DNA of 64,000 nucleotides from Flabesymbios commensalis (taxonomy: Eukaryota > Annelida > Polychaeta > Terebellida > Flabelligeridae), in NCBI GenBank assembly GCA_964017125.1, contig OZ024914.1, forward strand, positions 23,746,702 to 23,810,701, in the 5' to 3' direction. The notes under the pieces are model-generated. The model was not told the origin of the DNA, searched no databases, and saw only the letters and a program-made list of their open reading frames with translations. Positions 12,240 through 24,010 of this stretch are shown here, piece after piece. The translations under genes were made by a program, and so were the position numbers. Every line of letters starts with the position of its first letter. Position 1 is the first letter of the stretch.

Positions 12240-13035
12240 TCATTCATGAACGCGGCACGTCGCTTCTTTCATTTGTCTCAATGTGCGCAAGTATGCCTTT
12301 GTGCTTCCTTCAAAATATCTGTCGAACACAAATACAACATCTCCTGCCTCTAATGCGTGTACCACAACTCTTTGAAGACTTCAATATATGTAGCCTACTT
12401 AGTGTGTCAGATGGCCACTGGATGGTCCACATCAGTGCAGACACGTCAAACACAATTGTATCTGAGATATCTGCAATTCTCTTACAGTGTCTTCTTCAGG
12501 ACTGACATTAGTGTATTTTTCAAAAGGCCATTTTGTTCAAACATTGATGAAGGGTATATGCAGCAAGCTCGGTGGATAACACAGCATCTTTGTTAATGTT
12601 ATGTCCACTTATTTGAAGGTCGATTACACGTGCATATATCAGTCCTTGGTCATATCAAGGAGGTTATATAGATAACCTTCTTGGTCATATAGTTTTTGAT
12701 CACCAAATGCGACATGCTTCTTTTGGGTCTGCATTGTGCGTGTATCCTCAGATATTTTTCCATAGAAAGAGAATAGCCAGCCGGATTTAAAATTATGCAT
12801 CATTTCTGTTCTGGTCCGGTCTTTGTGGTCAATCTATGCCCTTGATTCAGCCTCTTCATTGTGGTACTCTTGTACTTTAGAAGATAACATAGTACTAAGC
12901 TTATGGACATCAGCTGAGAGCTCACCGCATATTGCAAAGCTTGAGGCCCATTCAATCATCTGTCTTTGGTTGATAGCCAAGTCAGTTGCTCCCTCTGGTC
13001 CATGTCCCAATTTCATATACATACATAGGCCCACT
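12240..13035 (-). pseudogene. Relic of a large multicopy coding family (TGCDT type), middle part
   Basis: Minus-strand conceptual fragments look like a decayed protein. Near 12830-13034 is an open stretch with NQRQMIEWASSFAICGELS. Near 12290-12350 is VVFVFDRYFEGSTKAY. Between them is only patchy protein-like sequence with stops in every frame. The FDRY..STK word and the companion region at 15-17.3 kb mark a protein family I know as abundant and poorly characterised in cnidarian, mollusc and echinoderm genomes, probably carried by mobile elements. Its function is not known to me. It is on the opposite strand to the second relic. Confidence 0.5.
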
Positions 13036-13059
13036 TTCCATAAACATGTCTGTCTATAG

Positions 13060-14225
13060 ATTTGCGTTTTGACCTTGTATGTGACCTTGGATAATCAAAT
13101 TACTACTAAAACTGGCTCTTTCAATCAAAACACGCACACAAATATAATTATTAACTTGTTGCTATTCGTATAAAATTTGATAAAACGATTCGCATTTTGA
13201 CCTTGGAACTGCCCTTTGACCTTGAAGATGACATTGAATAGCCAAAATAATACCAGAAATTGATCTGTCAGTCAAAATTACACGAAAAAGAGGTATTACA
13301 CTTCTCCCTAGCTGTATTTGTTAAAATACCTTATTGGACCTCTAAATTATGAGTTTGACCTTGAAATGTATGGCAAAAATAACTTTGATGACCTCTAAGT
13401 GACAAAACACATCCAAAAATGACACCAGCGCACTCAAATTAGCCGAAAATGAGGTATTACATGACTGTTTGTGCTGAATGACAAAAAAGTTCAAAAATCA
13501 TCTAATTATTATGCTTATTAGCATAATTATGCTAATTAAAAAAAGCCACTGGCTGAATTTTTTAAGATGACCTCGAATGATCAAAATAGTACTAGAGATG
13601 GAATATTTAGTCAAAATTACCCCATAAAGAGGTATTACACTTGTCCCTAGTTAAAATATCATATTTGACCTTGATATTGAGATTTTGACCTTGAAATGTA
13701 TAGGAAAAACAACTAGATGACCTTTTAGTGAATTTAGCACATCCAAAAATGGACTCAACGTCCTCAAAATGTACCAGTCAAAACACACACACAAAATGAA
13801 TTAGTAACTTGTTGCTATTTGTATTTCATAAAAATCATATTTTCGCATTTGACCTTGGAATTGACTTTGACCTTGACATTTAATTTGAATAACCAAGATA
13901 ATACCAGAAATGGATTTGCCAGTAAAAATAATAGAAAAAGAGGTATTACACTTGTCATTGGCTTTATTTGTTAAAATATCTCATTTGACCTTGAAATTAA
14001 GCTTTTAACCTTGAAGTGTATGACAAAAATGACTTAGATAACCTCTAAATTTCAAAACACGTCCAGAAATGACACCAGCGCCCTCAAATTAGCCGGAGAT
14101 GAGGTATTACACGACTTTTTGTGTTGAAATACAAAAAAGTTCGAAAATCATCAAATGATTATGCTCATTAGCATAATTATGCAAATTAAAAAAAAAGCCA
14201 CCGGCTGAATTTTTGCACACCCTCA
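13060..14225. repeat. Duplicated block, period about 650 bp, rich in TGACCTTG
   Basis: Two long diverged copies are offset by 650-653 bp. For example, GACACCAGCG occurs at 13421 and 14071, and TAACTTGTTGCTATT near 13152 and 13805. A third, shorter relative lies at about 13560-13770. Each copy carries several TGACCTTGA/TGACCTTGG words and ends with a palindromic TAGCATAATTATGC stretch and an A-run. It is noncoding and probably a decayed mobile element. Confidence 0.6.
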
Positions 14226-14574
14226 GGAAATTTCAACTAGGGGACCATATGAACACAAAAAAGTAATAATCTCAACTAGGTCATTTTTTTCCAGGTCAGC
14301 CTTAAATCACATGTTTTTCAACCTGACTATTTGGTGCATGAGCGTTTTTGTTTTCGCGCTTGATAACAGTGGTATAATAAGACAAGGGGAGTGGCGTAAT
14401 GGTTGTATACACACCGTGGATACATGTACTCAAATTACAGAAGGGATTCTAATAACTGCTGTACATGGCAGGATACCGCGGGGTTGAGCTATAGCAGTGC
14501 TGGGTTTCATCTTGCTCTTGAATGATGTTTTAAGCAAGGAATCTAATAAGTAATATTAATCAATATTATCATAA

Positions 14575-14830
14575 AGGTGGGAAAAATTGAGGACAGAGAC
14601 CAAAATTTGCAAGAATCCTTAAAATACCACTTTCAAGCTTTTGTGAAAGTTCCCCAAGTATCCCGGGGGTGGGAGATACCTAATTTGCATATTTCCAAGA
14701 TGGCCACCACCAAAAAGGCCACAACCATAACTTTTGAACCAAAAGAGTAGAAGACACTAATTTTAGGGTGTGGAATTCATTTCTGGGCTCTTTTGATAAG
14801 TTTGAAGCTGATCAGAGGTCTAAATGGGCT
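14575..14830 (+). repeat. Left copy of a 0.25-kb inverted repeat (partner at 20495-20755)
   Basis: Shares with the reverse complement of 20495-20755 the words AGGACAGAGACC, GAAAGTTCCCC/GAACGTTCCCC, CCCGGGGGTGG, CAAGATGGCCACCACC/AAAGATGGCCACCACC and TTTGAACCAAAAGAG, all in the same order. The GGACAGAGACC end faces outward in both copies. They may be terminal repeats of one 6.2-kb element or two independent insertions. Confidence 0.55.
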
Positions 14831-14999
14831 ATTTTGTAAAAAAAACAAAAAAAAAACACACACACATTTGGAGTCAAATGGGAGATTCGATGAACGGTTG
14901 ACTTTTTAAAATATTCATTGACATGTTCAGTTTTCAATGCAAGCCAGGTCAGTGATGTAGCTGTTCATCCTTTCATAAATCTTGATCCCACCAATCCCA

Positions 15000-17340
15000 C
15001 CAATGTACGGTTTACACTGCACTACTCTACGCTCGGGGAGAATCATCCAAGTATAAACGTAACTACTGCATAGTTACTTTTGAACAGCCACTTTTCATCA
15101 AGGCTGTGGATATAATTGCTGCCAGTCCTGAGCTATCCAACGTCATCCCAACGCTTTGCTGATTTCACCCACTGATGTCTTTCATGGCAACAACCGGTTT
15201 TATAATGGCAAGACGTGGCTTTGAGAAGCTGTGGCAGTGTGTTTGATGGTCATGCATTCTCACGTGCCCTGCTGCTTCAAGCACTCACTGCACTGTCACT
15301 ATTCCTTTTCAGACAACAGGTGCACGAGACAGTATTGATGGACCAGCTGCAAATCAAATTTGATCTGAAATGACAACTGAAGAGAAAGTGGTTAGTGATC
15401 CAATACTGAAGCCTGAAGTACAATTCACGAATGTCTTGAATCAGCTATGTCAGAAAACCAGTTGCCAGAGTAGGACTGCTAAAATGTGGATACAATATGT
15501 TTAACAAATATAATCAATGCAGCAGTTCCTACGTGCTGAGCCCAGTGGTTACTTTGCTCTTCACCTACATTTCATTGCTCAAATGCAGCCATACTTCCAT
15601 GCTACAGGGCGACTACAGTATGCAAAGTCATATCTGTAAAGTCATATCAAGTATATCTGCAAACTATGGAAGATGTAGAAGAAAAGATGCCATCTGAAGA
15701 CTTTAAGAAAATTTCTGAGAACTATTGGACTTACAAGAGGTCGGCAAATCAGTTATTTACTCTCGCACAGTGGGTATAGTCTGAACCATATACCGATGTG
15801 TGAAGCTCTGGAGGAAGTAGCTGGTACTCATTGCGAGACATCAGACCACCAACACTCACTGCACAAGGATCATGCCTAGCTGGGGCAGGCTAGAGTAACT
15901 CAAGGTGATACTTGAAGCACCTGTGTGGATGACTCAGAGCCCATAATCCATCAGAGTATACTGACACGCCGGTATACACATTAATCGGAGCTGAGACAGA
16001 TAGCAGTATAGAGTGTGACAATGCTGTCTCAGTTGGGTCACAACAACCCGAAGAGATGGGCGAAACTTTGCAGATTTGAAACTACAAAGAAATAGAACAG
16101 TTCCCCATTATCAGCCATGCGATCCACTATTAAAGTACGGAATGAACGACTAGCTAGTTGTCAATAAGCAGCAGATGCTCAACAAGATTCATGCTCTTCT
16201 TTAAACCAGCAATGATTTGCGACAATATGGATTTGTCAATTTCGTGCCCCTTCCCCCTTTGATGACGTGTCCATGAGTAAAACAGCAAGGGCAGCTTTAA
16301 GTCGCATCCTTGATTTGGATTCCAACTTAGTTGCCTCATCCAGACACTGTTCATACAGCCATCGACGCAGGTCATCTTCTGTATGCTGTTGTGTGGAATA
16401 CACCTTGTTCGTATGCAGATTTGATACAGGGGTATGTGTTGTACATTAAAAACATTTCCCAAATCGGTTTGTCATTGTTGTCTTTGATGAACACGGTTCT
16501 CAGATGCTCAGCACCAAGGTGATCGAACAATCCAGGAGAGCCATAAAGTTATGTCTGAAGACATAGCTGTATCACTATTGAATAACACACCCACCACACA
16601 AGAGAAGGTTATTGGGAGTGGACATAACAAGACGTCATTGATAACGCTGGTTTCATAAGAGTTGAATGCAGTTGGAATTATGACCCACCGAGCTGAGAGG
16701 TTGATGCTGATAATCTAATCATTAGCACAGCACTTGAGTATAGTCATTTCGATCCTGGTGTTAATGTTTACAAGGATGTATATGTTATGATATATCTTGA
16801 TAAAATACCACCTGGAGACCAAATCATACTAATTCGTTCTCAACCTGTGGATTAGGGCCAGATATTGTAGATATTGGCGAGCTGCAAGCTCCTCTGGGCG
16901 TGTTAAAGGATCTCATTATTTGTGTTCATGCATTCACTGGAGCAGACACAACATCTGCAGCATAGCGTCAAGGTAAGGCTCAGGCATGTCATCTTCTGAA
17001 AAAGAGACCTGATCTCAGAGCAGAGGTAACAATATTTTACAGCAAAGATATATCACAAGAAGAAATTGCTGCTGCAGGTGATCGCTTCTTCCTTGTCAGG
17101 CATGGTGTTGAGAAATTCCCCTCACTAAATACTGCCCGATTTTTTTTCAAACTCAAGCAAATGATTAAGCAGTCTTCGGACAAAGTTATGAATCTTGCCA
17201 CCCTGCCTCCCACATCAGGTTCAGTCAAGCAACATAGTCTTAGGGCATATCTGCTGATTCAAAAGTGTCGTGGAAATGAGCTTGATTGTTCAGAGTGGGT
17301 GGGGCTGGGAGATCCATATGCCCCCAAAGACATTTAAATG
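15000..17340 (+). pseudogene. Relic of the TGCDT-type coding family, middle to C-terminal part
   Basis: Protein-like stretches appear in order in shifting frames. VVWNTPCSYADLIQGY is near 16350-16410, a TKVIEQSRRA stretch near 16515, TALEYSHFDPG near 16725, and HAFTGADTTSAA near 16930. The last stretch, about 16990-17335, includes DISQEEIAAAGDRFF, GVEKFPSLNTARF and LPPTSGSVKQHSLRAY. Stops and frame changes are frequent (for example a TAG right after TTSAA), so it is dead. Family members usually end in a cysteine-rich segment, which I do not see here. It sits between the inverted repeats at 14.6 and 20.7 kb. It is more recognisable than the minus-strand relic at 12.2-13.0 kb. Confidence 0.6.
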
Positions 17341-17700
17341 TTTTGCCAGGACCCTTTCTGGGTAAAAATAGGTAAAATGACCCTTGATATTAAGATGTTT
17401 CTCATAATTATGACCTGATTTGTTAACGTGAATTAATACGATTTAGCCGATTGTACATCAAAAACAACAAAATCATCAATATAATTTTCACTAAAATAGC
17501 TAGAGGATTCATAAAGGTATCAAAATGTGCAGATTAGTGAGCCACATCATATTATTACAGTAAAGGCAAAACGATAACGCCAAAAATATATAATTATGTG
17601 TAATTTTAGTATATCAAAATTTCATGTCTTAAATGCTAGCAAATATTGATGTATTGTGCCAGGGTTTTTTCTTTAAAATGTAATACTTTGTCTCATATTT
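17341..17700. repeat. AT-rich repeat, inverted relative of 19430-20100
   Basis: The stretch ATCAAAATGTGCAGATTAG followed by TGAGCCACATCATATTA reads as the reverse complement of text found near 19730 and 19910. No coding. Confidence 0.4.
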
Positions 17701-17789
17701 GTTGTGATAAAGGCAAAAACGTAGATAATATGCAAAATCTGAGATATCAACATCACAACTCTGTGAGTCTATGATTAGCAGGCCTGATT

Positions 17790-18070
17790 ATTAGACCGGT
17801 GTGTGCTGATGACCAAGGAGATCCTGCAGAGGTTTGAGTGGATTCGCCTGGAGAGCTGATGTGTATCTGATTGGCTGACTGAATTTAGCTACGTGTATAG
17901 ATCTGATCGGAGAGACATCGAATCTAGTGTGAGGTGCACCTGCTGGAATGAATGAATGAAACGTCGCTGTGCCTAAGAGAGTTGTGTGCCACTTACTGCT
18001 CAAGTAACTACTGTTATCATCCGGTGACCCACCATCCCTGGAAGTTTGATACCAGTCCTAGGAGTATGGT
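17790..18070 (+). repeat. LTR-like fossil fragment
   Basis: The right part (GAATGAATGAAACGTCGCTG..., ending GGTGACCCACCATCC) parallels the right part of 19060-19408: a GAATGAAT.AAAC word, then TAAGAG.CTTGTAGCACTTA-like text, then a T-C-rich end. Both may be old solo LTRs of related LTR-retrotransposons. No internal region is identified and the ends are not secure. Confidence 0.25.
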
Positions 18071-18299
18071 AGGGCGGGCTCCAGGCAAATTCAAATATCT
18101 GCAAAAGCACAAGCAATATCTGCTTGAAGCCACACACATGGCTGATATTGTGCACCTTTACGCAGCATTGCGTCGGTCCAACATTGAACTAACATTGGCT
18201 TAGAAAGCCAGGCTGGGAGCGCTTTCTCACCAGCGTCACATGGACACAGGTCGTCCATGAATTTGAAATACATTTTGTTGGTTGAAAAACATAACTGCA

Positions 18300-19050
18300 G
18301 TAGATTTAAAACAGCATATCGTATATTTGTTTAATGTTCCTCATCCTTTTGTTTGATTGTTAACAAGGCATTGACCTCAGTCAAACTTGTGATGTTTAGT
18401 ACCACTAGATCGTGGTATTTGTTGACACTGAGTGTGAAGTTTACTAATCATTTCACGTGATTCAGATTGGAAATTGCACAATCTGTTCAGCAAGTGCACT
18501 CTGACTCTTGACTTTTGAAGTTGCTTGTTGGAAGAAGGAGTTGTATGTGTCATCAGTTTCCAAGTCAAAGATGCATCTTTTGCACTGTCTGACTGTGTTA
18601 TGCCAATTATGTCTTTCCCAACTTTGTCTACATGCTCCAAGCCCAACTCTGAACTGCTGCTAGATATCAGGGTAAGATATTTCTAGCTGGTCTATGTCAG
18701 CAGCAAAAACAGCACCCCAGGGTGTATATTTGGTAACCACAGCAACATTTCGCAAGATGGAGTAAAATTAGGACTAACTGCATGTCCAGTCAGTTTTTGC
18801 CTGTAGTTCATAGTTGCATTTTATGGTGCATTCACCAAATATTTCATGCTTCTCGGTAAGTCTGTGCTGTTCTGCCCATGCTTATGCACTGACTATGCAA
18901 TTGTACAATTTAGTCAGCACGTTGTTCTCAGTTGTTTTTGGCCCACATATAAAGCTCTTAACCCAAATGCTGTGTAGACCTGAGTCGTAACATACTGTGC
19001 TATGCCTTTTGTAAAATTCCCACCTATGTGAAAATCACTAAGATATAATT
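18300..19050. other. Noncoding or decayed stretch between LTR-like pieces
   Basis: A minus-strand open stretch (18377-18646) contains a vaguely protein-like sequence, but I recognise no family. It may be part of the surrounding relic element. No other feature is seen. Confidence 0.3.
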
Positions 19051-19059
19051 ACAGAGACT

Positions 19060-19408
19060 TGTAGGTGTCCGAATATTCCCACTCGGAGCTCTTTTAAGAA
19101 TTGGGCTCAGCAAATGTGAGAGCAAGCTACTGGATTTATGTCCTCTGAGGGCCCGACGACGTGTTTCAAAGATAAGCTTTGACGACGGATGTGCTTCTGA
19201 TTGGCTAAGGTGGCGTTGCTGCTTTTTAAGTTGGTGCTGCGGCGAGGTTTTAGGAGCCACTTTTCAGTGTGGGCTCTCCTGGTAGGCCCACAAGTGCAGT
19301 GTGTTTGAAGTGTAACTGCTGGGGTGAATGAATAAACATTGACAGGACACATAAGAGTCTTGTAGCACTTATTGCCCGAAGCAACGTTTAATATCACGGA
19401 CACCTACC
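19060..19408 (+). repeat. Solo-LTR-like fossil, about 350 bp
   Basis: Begins TGTAGGTGTCCG and ends CGGACACCTAC, a perfect 11-bp inverted end pair. It contains a polyadenylation-type word (AATAAA at about 19329) two thirds along, as in many LTRs. The canonical CA end is not evident and no flanking duplication is clear, so a small DNA element is an alternative. Confidence 0.3.
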
Positions 19409-19429
19409 GTCACCTGGACGTCTGGTATT

Positions 19430-20100
19430 AATTTTGGCATTTACATTGTTTTTTATCGTATAATCAGTTGAATTTAATCGATAATTTTTCACAAAATAGG
19501 TCATAGTTATTAGAAAATAAATTTAGCAAGGGTCAGTTGGGCTCTGAATGCCCAGAATAGTTCATAACACAATACTTGAAGAATGTTTGACAGCCTGTAA
19601 GACATCTCGTTAAGGACAGGTTTGAAGATTTTTTTCCCGAGTAGCATTTAGAAAGTTACGCCTGTTTTGTTATTTTTTGTCTTTTTCAACATTAAAAAGC
19701 AAGAAATTATTAATTAAATTGTGATAATATGATGCGACACATTAATGTGCACATTTTGACACCTCTATGAAGACTGTAGCTATTCTGGATGAAATTTTAT
19801 TAACGATTTTGTTGTTTTCGTATAATCGGCTCTATCGTATTTACGCAAATTTACAAAATAGGTCATATTTGTGCTAAAAATCAAGATATCAAAAGTAATC
19901 TGGTCTCATATGATGTGGCTCATTAACCTGCACGTTTTGATACTTTTATGAAGGCTCTAGTAAGTCTAGATTAAATTTTATTTACAGTTTCGTGTTTTTT
20001 TCATATAATAGGCTAATTCGTATTGACCGTCTTTTACAAAATAAGTCATAATTATGAGCAAATCAAAATACCAAGTGTCATATGGGCTCAAATTGACCAG
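19430..20100. repeat. Diverged tandem repeat, unit about 180 bp
   Basis: Three successive blocks share TCGTATAAT.GGCT, ACAAAATAGGTCATA, TGATG.G.CTCATTAA and CACATTTTGA-type text (about 19430-19560, 19730-19900 and 19900-20080). A reversed relative is at 17390-17600. Noncoding. Confidence 0.45.
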
Positions 20101-20494
20101 AAGGGACCCTGGAACAACATAGAAAAGGGTGACAGCTTGTAACATTGCGTCCCCCCTGACTTGATTTCTAAGCCCCTTTTGGGATTAAATTCCTGGTCTA
20201 TGAGATATAGTTCGCTGGTGAGTAAGGCAGACTCACATTTAGATGCACTATGTATTTAGATATGCTATATCTGCAGCAGATTCATGGAACTATAGATTAT
20301 TAAAAAGTGGTCATTGCTCAAATGTTGCTGTTTTACATACTTAAGAAAATCCATTGTGTATACAAGAAGTGCAATACGTTATTTTATCCCACTTGTGTTA
20401 TATCCACGAGCATATGAGTGCTGACTGTGCTCGAATTTGAACAGTTTATACAATACATCGGCATATTATAACCCCTAAATGACATTATTGTTAC

Positions 20495-20755
20495 TTTTAA
20501 TCGCCAGAAAAGAATTCCCCAACCCCAAATTGATGGAATTAGATGTATTGAGCGTTTTTCTGGCTCTTTTGGTTCAAATGTTTTTGTCCTGGTATTTACG
20601 GTGGTGGCCATCTTTGAAATATGCTAATTGGGTGCCTTCCACCCCCGGGAAAGTCGGGGAACGTTCTAAAAAGCTTCAATGGGGAATTTGGAACCTCTTT
20701 GTCAATTTCGGTCTCTGTCCTAAATTTTTCCACCCTAAAAGTTAATATTACTCCA
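20495..20755 (-). repeat. Right copy of the 0.25-kb inverted repeat
   Basis: Reverse-complement partner of 14575-14830 with the same word order; GGACAGAGACC is again at the outer edge. Confidence 0.55.
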
Positions 20756-20759
20756 CTAA

Positions 20760-22030
20760 GACGAGCGGTACCTGCAGACATGCAGGTAACGGGAAAATGC
20801 GGTGTTTATCATGTACGCAATAGTGGTAAGTTGCTTTTCTCAATTTTAAACGTACATTTATATGACATTTATAATGCGATAAAACGTGTATAATATTGAT
20901 AGTCGCACGGAGCAAATCAAATACAATATCGCTATTTCGCCTTTGATATGCTCCTCTATTATTTTTGATCACCGATTAATTTTTTGCGATCGTCATTTAA
21001 CTAATTTTGTTTATTCACATGACGGCTGCTAACTATTAACTGGACTAGATGGATGTTTAAAATCGAGGATATGGCAAGAGTAGGCCCTATGTCTATATTC
21101 TTGATATCATCAACTGGGAGGGGGTGAAGAAATATACATGATATATACACACCATACCTTTTAACATACTCAACGTCGGCTCACTGTTGGCACAACATCA
21201 GAGCACCCAGAATTTGTATTACCCGGGATCCTGACCTAGGATTCACCTTTACAAAATGTTTTTACAAGATGCACCAGGCATTGCATGATGTAAGCTATAT
21301 AGAGTTATCGTATAAGTTAGCTATGTTGAAATGCAAGTCTAAAGGCTGCCGAAACAAGTTAGGCCTAATCCTAACAAGTAAAAAATAATTTTTCAAACAT
21401 TTAACAAGGATGCAGTTCAACAAAGTGATTAATATTTTGACATGTCTAATTTTCAATCTGGACGTGTGTGTCAGTAGATATTTTTTTAAACAATTTGCAT
21501 TCCGACAAAGATCGGCATTGTATTCAAACAACCAGGGCCCTTGTTAATCGCCCAGCTATAAAATGCTAATGTCCCATACCCCCCTTCGCCTGATCCGATG
21601 CGAGTTGCTAATAGTCAACATATGGCCAATACAAGATTTTTCCTAAAATTTCAGCCGTTTTGGTCTCTATTTTGTCCGTATTTTAGGCTCCATTTTGCTT
21701 TTTTTTGTGTATGTTATAATAAAATCATGTTGATACAAGTTCGACAAGGGTATATGATGGCTTCAGTCATATATCAATAGATGCTTATGGCCAGTATATC
21801 ATTTTTTCCCAAATTTGATAATTTGGCGGCCATTTTGGATGTATTAGCCTACTTTCTACAAACGCACCAGAAGATGCGAGTTTACCAGATTTTTTATGTT
21901 CACACACATTATGAGGCTTCAAAAGACCTAATGTCATTAATGTCCATTCCAAGTGGCACCTAGCTCAATCAGAAGCCGGTCTACATGTAGTACATTTTAG
22001 GTACATTCGATGGAGATAACCTAATAGGCC
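20760..22030. other. Noncoding stretch, no gene seen
   Basis: AT-rich, with short random open frames. A weak copy of the palindromic repeat (CAACGTCGGCTCACTGTTGG) lies near 21170. Confidence 0.4.
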
Positions 22031-22036
22031 GGGTCT

Positions 22037-22140
22037 ATTTGCCCCGTCACGGGGCACACAAGGCAAGAAAAGTGCGTTGGATTACCCGTGACGGGGAAAA
22101 TAACAGTTAAATCCTCTTCCATGTCCCGTGACGGGGCGTG
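22037..22140. repeat. Three copies of the palindrome CCCGTGACGGG
   Basis: Occurrences are CCCCGTCACGGGG near 22039, CCCGTGACGGGG near 22086 and CCCGTGACGGGG near 22127, spaced about 45 bp, in an otherwise AT-rich setting. Each is a near-perfect palindrome around GTGAC/GTCAC. Role unknown. Confidence 0.5.
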
Positions 22141-22384
22141 GAACCGCTAATTTTGTGCCTTCGATACACCGTGGCGGACGAAATAAAGGAAAATTAGAGT
22201 TATACAGCCCGCTGTGGTGTATGCAAGATAATTAAAGTGTCCTTGGGCACCCCGTGAATGATATAACGAGGTTTCTTATTGGTTGTCAAAAGAAGCATTC
22301 CACTTGGTCCATTCGACTAGCACAATAAATATGTTCGCATTTCTAATTTTCAAAAACAACTACATCGATGAGTGGAGTATGAGT

Positions 22385-22735
22385 TTACACAGAGAGAGGA
22401 GGTTTACCAATGTGCAGTGGACCCTTCATCCTTCTTGAGAGAGAAGGTTAACCCAGTGTGCAGTGGGCCCCTCATCTCTCCTGAGATCGGAGGTTTATCC
22501 AGTGTGCAGTGGGCCTATCATCCCTAACTGGCACTGCAAGATGAGGTTTACCCAGTGTGCAGCGAGCCCCTCATCCATCCTAAGGATGAGGTTTGTTCAG
22601 TGTGCAGTGGGCCCCTCATCCATAACTAGGCTGAAAGATGAGGTTCACCCAGTGTGTGGCGAGACCTTCACTCTCCCAGGGTGAAGTTTACACATGTGCA
22701 GCTGAGCCTCTCATCCCCAAGAGATGAAATCATCG
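22385..22735 (+). repeat. Satellite A array, forward orientation
   Basis: About eight units of the type GAGGTTTACCCAGTGTGCAG followed by TGGGCCCCTCATCC, each about 45 bp. The same satellite occurs reversed at 24990-26185. A frame through it is open for 73 codons, but this follows from the repeat and is not a gene. Confidence 0.75.
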
Positions 22736-22739
22736 GATT

Positions 22740-24006
22740 TTACCTATATTAACATTCTGATGCCTATAATATCACATATCTTATATATTAGCACTCTCCA
22801 TTCCAGTATCACATGTATTAACTCTCTGGAGTCTAGAGCATGACATGTCTCATGCATTAACCCTCTGTGGACTAGGCTACCATATTTTCTCAATGTTAAC
22901 CTTCTGATGCCTAGAGTATCACATGTCTTATTTATTAAGCCTTTGTGGACTAAAGTATCACACGTATTAACCCTCTGTGGTCTAGAATATCACGTTTCTA
23001 ATGTGTTAGCCCTCTGTGGACTACACTATCATATTTAACTTATTTTAACCTACTGATGCCTAGAGCATTATGAATGTTAGTTATTAACCTTCTATAGGCT
23101 ACAGTTTGACATGTATCAACCCTCTGATGTCCAGGGAGTAGATAGTATCACGTCTCTCTAATAATAACCCTATGTGGACTAAACTATTAAATTTCTTCTA
23201 TATTAAACTTTCGATGTCTGGAGTATCACATTTCTTATTTATCAACCCTCTGTTGACTAGACTATCGCAAGTATTAACCCTCTGTGGTCTAGAGTATTAC
23301 GTTTCTAATATATTCACCCTATGTGGACTACACTATCATGTTTATCTTATTTTAACCTACCGATGCCTAAATCATCACATATGTTATTTATTAACCCTCT
23401 ATAGGCCGGAGTATTACGCGTATTAACCTTCTGAGGTCCAGATAGTCGATAGTATCACGTGTCCCAAATATCAACCCTCTGTAGACTATACTATCATATT
23501 TCTTGTTTATTCACCATTTGATGTCTGGAGTATCACATGTCTTATTCATTAACCCTCTGTTGACTAGAATATCGCAAGTATTAACCCTTTGTGGTCTAGA
23601 GTATCACGTTTCTTATGTCTTAACCCTCTGTAGACTACACTATCATGTTTATCTTATTTTAACCTACTCATGCCTAGAGCTTCATAGATGTTATTTATCA
23701 ACCCTCTGTAGGCTACAGTTTTGATGTGTATTAACCCCCTGAGGTCTAGAGGGTCGATTGTATCACGTGTGTCTCGTGTGTTACCGCTCTGTGGACTAGA
23801 TTACCATATTTCTTCTATATAAACCTTCTCATACCTAGAGTATCATATGTTTTATTTATTAATCCTCTCCGGACTAGAATAACACATGTATTAATCCTCT
23901 GGGGTCTCTGATATCACGTGTCTCAAATATTATTCTTCTGCGACTAGACTATTATATTTATCTAATATTATTCTTCTGTTGCCTAGAGTATTACATGTCT
24001 TCTGTA
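22740..24006 (+). repeat. Satellite B array with higher-order structure
   Basis: The basic unit is about 39 bp, of the form TTAACCCTCTGTGGACTAGA followed by GTATCACATGTCTTATAT, with some 32-bp variants. Distinct unit types recur in a fixed order. The marker GATGTCTGGAGTATCACAT or GATGCCTAGAGTATCACAT recurs near 22903, 23214, 23521 and 23825, giving a higher-order period of about 304-311 bp. The array is interrupted by a TTAA MITE and resumes at 24555. Open frames here are repeat artefacts. Confidence 0.75.
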
Positions 24007-24010
24007 TTAA

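Noticed and set aside
16154-16462. 102-residue minus-strand frame
   Set aside because: Antisense to the plus-strand TGCDT-type relic, which gives a better protein match.
22463-23724. Open frames of 73-84 residues that resemble each other
   Set aside because: The resemblance is due to the satellite higher-order repeat, not a gene family.
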